DNA from: Chitinophagales bacterium
GTDB taxonomy: Bacteria; Bacteroidota; Bacteroidia; Chitinophagales; Saprospiraceae
DNA length: 64,000 bases
Direction of reading: 5' to 3'
NCBI GenBank assembly: GCA_017303475.1
Contig: JAFLBO010000024.1
Span: forward strand, 1-64,000
In this document: piece by piece, positions 63,447 to 64,000 of the stretch
How positions within the stretch are numbered: position 1 is the first letter of the stretch
How the letters are laid out: each line of letters starts with the position of its first letter
The notes under the pieces: model-generated
The model's input: only the letters and a program-made list of their open reading frames with translations
Database searches by the model: none
What the model was told of the DNA's origin: nothing
Translations under genes and position numbers: made by a program

Positions 63447-64000
63447 CTATTGCACAGGCGCGCACATGGGCATGCCTGTGTCGGCAAACACAAATTGAAG
63501 TTTAGACAGGGGCAGCGGCTGACTGCCATCCTGACCTTCTGTGATTTGCAGCAACTGATTGGGCAATACGTTGGTTAGCACCTGTGTGATGCCACTTGCA
63601 GGCCAGGTGATTCGGATTTCATCAATCATCGTGGCCGAACCTATACCAATTTCCCTGCGCAACGGACTGGAGCCAAAGCTGCCCCCGGAATTCAACTCCC
63701 GGTAAACTTTTCTGGTTTTACCATTTTCTTGGAATGTCAGGGTGATTTTTGCTCCAATAGAAGCACGGTTTGATTTCGTGCCAATGATTTTGAGGTAAAT
63801 CCAATTGTTCTGATTCTGACCGGGATTGAGGTACATGGCATTGGGATAGGCATCCCCTCGGAATGCGCCTCCCAGATCTGTATGAATATCCTGGTCGCCA
63901 TCGTTGTCGAAATCAGCAAAAGAGACACCGTGCCCTTTTTGCAAATTTCCGGTTCTGGAAGAAACTGTTGCATCCCGGAACCCGGTTCCTCCGGTGTTAA
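63447..64000 (-). CDS. FG-GAP/ASPIC-UnbV protein, 3' part only
   Basis: The frame stays open from 63447 to the window end (reading on as NTGGTGFRDATVSSRTGN before LQKGHG), so the 5' part is missing. HGVSFADFDNDGDQDI is an FG-GAP-type calcium-binding repeat. NWIYLKIIGTKSNRASIGAKI, YRELNSGGSFGSSPLRREIGIG and IRITWPASGITQVLTNV match the ASPIC/UnbV domain. Such proteins are secreted, large and often adhesive. A type A sorting tail is not seen; it ends MCAPVQ, soon after the ASPIC part. Confidence 0.9.
   Translation of the reverse strand, partial: NTGGTGFRDATVSSRTGNLQKGHGVSFADFDNDGDQDIHTDLGGAFRGDAYPNAMYLNPGQNQNNWIYLKIIGTKSNRASIGAKITLTFQENGKTRKVYRELNSGGSFGSSPLRREIGIGSATMIDEIRITWPASGITQVLTNVLPNQLLQITEGQDGSQPLPLSKLQFVFADTGMPMCAPVQ

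Noticed and set aside
1..64000. tRNA, rRNA, tmRNA, RNase P RNA, or prophage genes
   Set aside because: I looked for the usual conserved words (such as GGTTCGAATCC-type loops) in all intergenic stretches and saw none; no integrase, capsid or transposase frame is present.

Overview
The window comes from a Bacteroidota chromosome, most likely of the Saprospiria/Chitinophagia side of the phylum; the phylum is well supported, the lower rank is inference. Evidence: five large secreted proteins with type IX secretion (T9SS) sorting tails, a T9SS plug-like protein, DUF3276, SecA of about 1,115 residues with a C-terminal zinc finger, sirtuin and RecG of the Bacteroidota type, almost no Shine-Dalgarno sequences, and repeated Bacteroidota promoters (TTG, 19-20 bases, TAnnTTTG). 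No rRNA, tRNA or CRISPR array was seen.

Layout. 1-124 (minus) is the 5' end of a group II intron placed directly behind a terminator-like hairpin. 186-12746 holds three surface proteins with T9SS tails (seven DUF4397 units; a PKD protein; a beta-helix protein split by a frameshift), with recG between them. 13378-21127 is mainly housekeeping: rfbA, ddl, a DUF3276 protein with an RGG tail, secA, a SnoaL-like protein and an FKBP isomerase. 21375-34758 has a fourth cargo protein, an unusual zincin / histidine kinase / sirtuin operon, a Tat-exported TIM-barrel protein and a 2,121-residue adhesin-like protein with 18 Ig/PKD-like repeats and a type B tail. 34991-39231 has panB, preceded by a possible structured RNA, then a lipoprotein and an alpha-galactosidase. 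39405-47948 has an outer-membrane barrel, rfbC, an RND efflux operon (permease, adaptor, TolC-like channel) with its TetR repressor and visible operators, and panD. 48096-54643 has a SIMPL-like protein, asnS, a small lipoprotein, a repeat-flanked GxxExxY gene, a FAD dehydrogenase and two paralogous small secreted proteins. 54918-60254 is an exopolysaccharide cluster (response regulator, sugar-phosphate transferase, three family 2 glycosyltransferases). 60259-64000 has the T9SS plug protein, an RluA-type pseudouridine synthase, a DUF3089 lipoprotein and the 3' part of an FG-GAP/ASPIC protein.

Functional links. SecA feeds the Sec pathway used by all T9SS cargo; the plug-like protein (60259) and possibly the barrel at 39405 belong to the outer-membrane step. 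RfbA and RfbC make dTDP-rhamnose, a plausible substrate for the glycosyltransferases. PanB and PanD are two of the pantothenate enzymes.

The most unusual signal is a set of intergenic palindromic elements (14248, 40846, 49084, 51239-51980, 53540, 54780, 62278, and a single arm at 39368). They share little sequence, but each has arms built from short tandem words laid out as an inverted pair around a hairpin or spacer, and they abut or overlap stop or start codons. The one around the GxxExxY gene carries an inverted copy of the last coding bases of the neighbouring gene. Second in interest are the possible RNA upstream of panB and the TetR operator that lies between the -33 and -7 boxes of its own promoter.
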